Below are positions 60,700 through 64,000 of a DNA stretch of 64,000 bases, one piece after another (position 1 is the first letter of the stretch; each line of letters opens with the position of its first letter). The DNA is taken from the NCBI RefSeq assembly GCF_019279795.1, contig NC_056737.1:1198132475-1198196474 (forward strand). The letters run 5' to 3'. Position numbers and translations under genes: made by a program. Source of the stretch: Protopterus annectens (lineage: Eukaryota; Chordata; Ceratodontiformes; Protopteridae). The notes under the pieces were generated by a model. It was not told the origin of the DNA, searched no databases, and saw nothing but the letters and a program-made list of their open reading frames with translations.

Positions 60700-63600
60700 C
60701 ACAGATGGGGAACATGCATGCAATGATACCATACCGACCTATGTGTCAGCCTTAGGCTTTGGAATACTGGCCAAGGCTATTGGCGTCCCCATGGTGCCTT
60801 ATTTAGGAGAGTCCCAAATGTGAATACCAGCTCTGTGAACAGCACAATAGCCGATTCAATGTGGTTTATACTACTCAACACCAGGGGTTGAGATCACAAT
60901 ACGCATACACTCACAGCACTCCTCAGGATGGACAACATCAACATCTGTGCATTAACTGCAATCTGTCTTAAGGCTCCTGATAGCACACCAGCACTACCAG
61001 ACTACAACTCATACCACAAATTTCAGCCATGGAACATGGACTGACAGACATGGAGGGGCTGTATCCATATTCATCAAGGATACCTACACCTCCAGGTTAG
61101 TTGGGCAGCATGATACCTCTGTGATCATCCATGTGCAGCTAACATCAGCCAAAACAGCAATGTTGAATGTGGCCTGCTACGGATCACCCTCCATGACCCA
61201 GGGCCTCCACTCCACCTAACTGGAGACAGTGGAGAACATGACAGTCCTAACACACACCCTGGCATTGGTCGATGTCAACTACCATACTATTAACTGGGAC
61301 ACGTACTCCGGTACTCACTTCTGGGACCAGCGGTTCCTGTAATGTATCACCTCATATGGCCTGTATCAGGTGGTAACCTCCCTAACGTGGGGTGGAAGCT
61401 ACTAGATGTGGTCATCACCAACATGGGCAACAGGTGCACCACAGTGGAGGTTTACTGGTCACTGGTTAGATCTGACCATGAATTATTCTCTGTTTCCACA
61501 CCGTAGCATCTCCTCCACCCACAGATGCCACAGTGTATACCTTTACTACAGCTAAATTTACACTACTAGTGACATGGGTGGGGGGTTTCACAGCCCCCAC
61601 GCTAAAGGGAAACATTACTCCAGATACAGCCAGATTTACATATGCAGTCTATAAGCACCTACACGGATGTATGCATTGTGCCATAGCTGGTAAACCAAGA
61701 CTCACTCCTTCTAGACAAGGACACCGGTCTGGTGGACCTCTGCAATAAATAGGATATACTACAGATGTAGGACAGTGTTCCAGACACACAGCAAATCCCA
61801 TGAAGGGCTGACATCCGTGGCCACTATTAGTATGATACGTAGGTCCCTCATGACATCATCCAAGGCTAGCATCAGCAGGAGAATACGCAAGGATTCGAAA
61901 GATAACCACAAAGCCTTCTTTGGCTATGTCAAGGATCTACATGGTGACACACAGATTTGCACTGTGCCAGTGAAATACGCTGACCCTACTGATATCGCCA
62001 ACATCCTTGCAGATACATGCGGTGTATACTTCACCCCTTCAAGATCCCACAACACTACCCGTAAGGTACAGTATCCCAACCATCAGAGACACACAGATGG
62101 AAATGGCCCTCTCTAACAACAGACCACAGCATCAATGGAGGCAGATGTTGACCTAGACTGCATCTTGCAAACTGTATATGACAACCTGCCCCCCATCTAA
62201 TTATGCATTCCTACCTCAACCTCTCCACAGGCTATATGCCCATACAATGGCACATGGCAATGGTTATTCCACTCCATCACGGGGAAATCACAAATGACCA
62301 TGGTAACTACCACCCTATAAGCCTGACTAGCTGGTCTGCAATGGTATGGTTTGCATCCTCATGGCACTCATTAACAATGACTTTGGTAACCTTCGGACAT
62401 GTGACGCAATCCATGTCAGCTTGGTTGACTGCAGTTCATGATTACTGAACCTGTTTTATGTTTTACATACAGTCTCCAAGACGTTAGATGACGGGAGGTG
62501 GTTCACACATACCACCTGGACCTCACCAAGGCTTTTGACACCATGCCCCACTCAGGTATTATTGATAAACACACCAGCCTGTACATTCACCCATACATCA
62601 CAGGTTGGGTTACCAACAGGCTTACACACACAACCCGCATAGTATGACTAGCGGTCTCCAGGTTCAACTCTTGAACAGTCACGACTGGTGTCCCACAGGA
62701 CATAGTCCTGGGATCCCTACTGTTTGGAATATACATCTCAGATGTACGGGCAAACACAGGTGGACTACGGCAGAACATGTTTGGCAATGACTGCAAACTG
62801 GGAGCCATGACTGATAGTCCAGCTAACACGGAGCCTCACAGAGAATGTCACAGGGTGCCACTGACATGGCCTCCAGCCAAGTGCCACTAACTGCATGGTC
62901 ATTCCATTGTGGAATTGGCACCCACATGTTAACACGTGAGCGGCAGCCACTTTAATCCATACGAGGTAATGGGGTATCTGGGGACTAAGGTATATAGTGA
63001 TCTCCCCTGTGACAATCATATCTCCAGAGTAGTTAGGACATTCTTCTATGTAGGCCATCTGACTACTAAAGGATTCCCATCTACACATACTGGGGTTATA
63101 GTGCCCCTTTACTCATCACTCATCATTCCCATCATAGGGTATAATAATCCATGTGGGATGTACCTCAGAGGACATGTCCAACAGCTGGGGGGTCCACAAA
63201 TGTACCTCACCAAGGGGAATACTAGCCTCCAACATATGGCCTATGCAGCCGGACTGAATACACTCCTGCTTTACTCAGTGGCATCTCGTTTACCCAGACA
63301 TGATCTCCGCTGACCAACACAGCCATGTCGAACTCTGGCTTGATGGATATGCTCCACCTATGGGAATCCATGTCACAGTGAGCCACACACTGTAGTGAGC
63401 TGACCTTGCCACAACAATAACCGGACGATGCTGGAGGGACAGCTTCCTGTCACAGACACTCCCCATACTTTGAAACAACATCCCTATCTACATTTTACAG
63501 AGCCCATCACTGACACTTTGCAAGAGAAACCTTGAAGGGTGGATGGGGAACAGTAGATGCACCCCAGGGATCCCGCCATTGGCTCTGCTCCACAGAGAGA

Positions 63601-63705
63601 CAGTTAATGATTCAATGGGGTGGCAAACGCTGACACATTTTGGCTGGCCTTATGAATGGCCTTTGGCAGCTGGCCAAGTACCTACCTATGAATCTATACA
63701 TACAG
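60700..63705 (+). pseudogene. Old, nearly complete CR1 ORF2, heavily decayed
   Basis: Collinear with the copy at 38.9-41.8 kb over almost its full length. The end of ORF1 (ATACTGGCCAAGGCTATTGG near 60,763) is followed by the endonuclease (DNINICALTAI, VDVNYHTINWD-type block at 61,265-61,300, RSDHELFS at about 61,470). The pre-RT segment is DSKDNHKAFFGYVKDLHGDT (61,895-61,955). RT remnants include NYHPISLTSW, VLGSLLFGIYISDV and a palm with FGND instead of FADD. The C-terminal region 62,936-63,313 has VPLYSSLIIPIIGYNNPCGM. The tail region is TACCTACCTATGAATC (63,680-63,695). Stops and frameshifts are frequent. The oldest CR1 in the window. Confidence 0.8.
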
Positions 63706-64000
63706 TATCTGCATATGCTGATAGCTTAGTTTACTGTTAAGGTGTTGACTTACCTTGTGCCATTGGCTGTTGTGTGTGCAATAGTTGAAGGCTACCTATG
63801 TTGGATGCACGCAGTAGACTGCCTATACATGACAATTTACAAGTAGTCTTGTGTGTGTGCCATCCATTTTTACTGTGTGTGCAGGTGGAGAAGGGTGTCA
63901 GTCCCTAGGTGCCTGTCAGTGTGTGTGCTATACGTTTCCTCTTTGCCAAGGCATGGGCATACTGGGCATGCCTCCATCTGCCTACTGGGGCTGGCTCAGG
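63706..64000. other. No feature seen
   Basis: Unrecognised sequence to the window end. Confidence 0.4.

Overview
This is non-coding, repeat-dominated nuclear DNA from an animal, most probably a vertebrate with a large, transposon-rich genome such as a lungfish or an amphibian. The species cannot be read from the window. The reasons are: many decayed CR1-type LINEs that end in an 8-bp CCTATGAA microsatellite, a second jockey/L2-like LINE family, a Gypsy LTR element, Penelope-like (PLE) sequences, a Myb/SANT gene of the kind linked to Harbinger transposons, tRNA-derived SINEs, and very long (TA)n and (CA)n tracts. No bacterial-style operon, rRNA, functional tRNA or CRISPR is visible, and no host gene can be called with confidence.

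Layout. 1-6.97 kb: four CR1 copies, mainly on the minus strand. The first looks like one insertion with a 5' inversion. A small inverted-repeat DNA element with TTAGGG-like internal motifs lies at 5.99-6.54 kb. 8.6-13.15 kb: a 5'-truncated Gypsy element on the minus strand, interrupted by a 379-bp insertion of outward-facing PLE tails with a 16-bp target duplication. 14.3-25 kb: SINEs and composite repeats in two tandem duplications (about 1.02 and 1.75 kb periods), a 753-bp inverted-repeat element with an internal 71-bp minisatellite, and a 5'-truncated CR1. 25-38.9 kb: mostly unrecognised sequence with SINE arrays, microsatellites and two likely exons of a Myb/SANT gene on the minus strand. 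38.9-47.7 kb: the best CR1 copy, a jockey/L2-like LINE, and a CR1 3' half with a 397-codon open frame. 49.7-54.6 kb: a 3.58-kb PLE (reverse transcriptase plus GIY-YIG endonuclease) between 663/665-bp direct repeats. A hammerhead-ribozyme-like core and a hairpin insertion lie near its 3' end. 56.5-64 kb: composite repeats, SINEs, a second jockey/L2-like LINE and two old CR1 copies.

How it works together. Each autonomous class (CR1, jockey/L2-like LINE, PLE, Gypsy) encodes its own replication enzymes. Most copies carry stops, frameshifts or truncations. The SINEs and inverted-repeat elements have no coding capacity and would depend on enzymes from elsewhere. Insertions are nested: PLE tails in the Gypsy, a hairpin in the PLE, and a CR1 beside the Myb exon. 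This gives a relative order of events. The least explained structures are the PLE with its 663-bp flanking duplication, the two outward-tail insertions, and the inverted-repeat elements with TTAGGG-like arrays.
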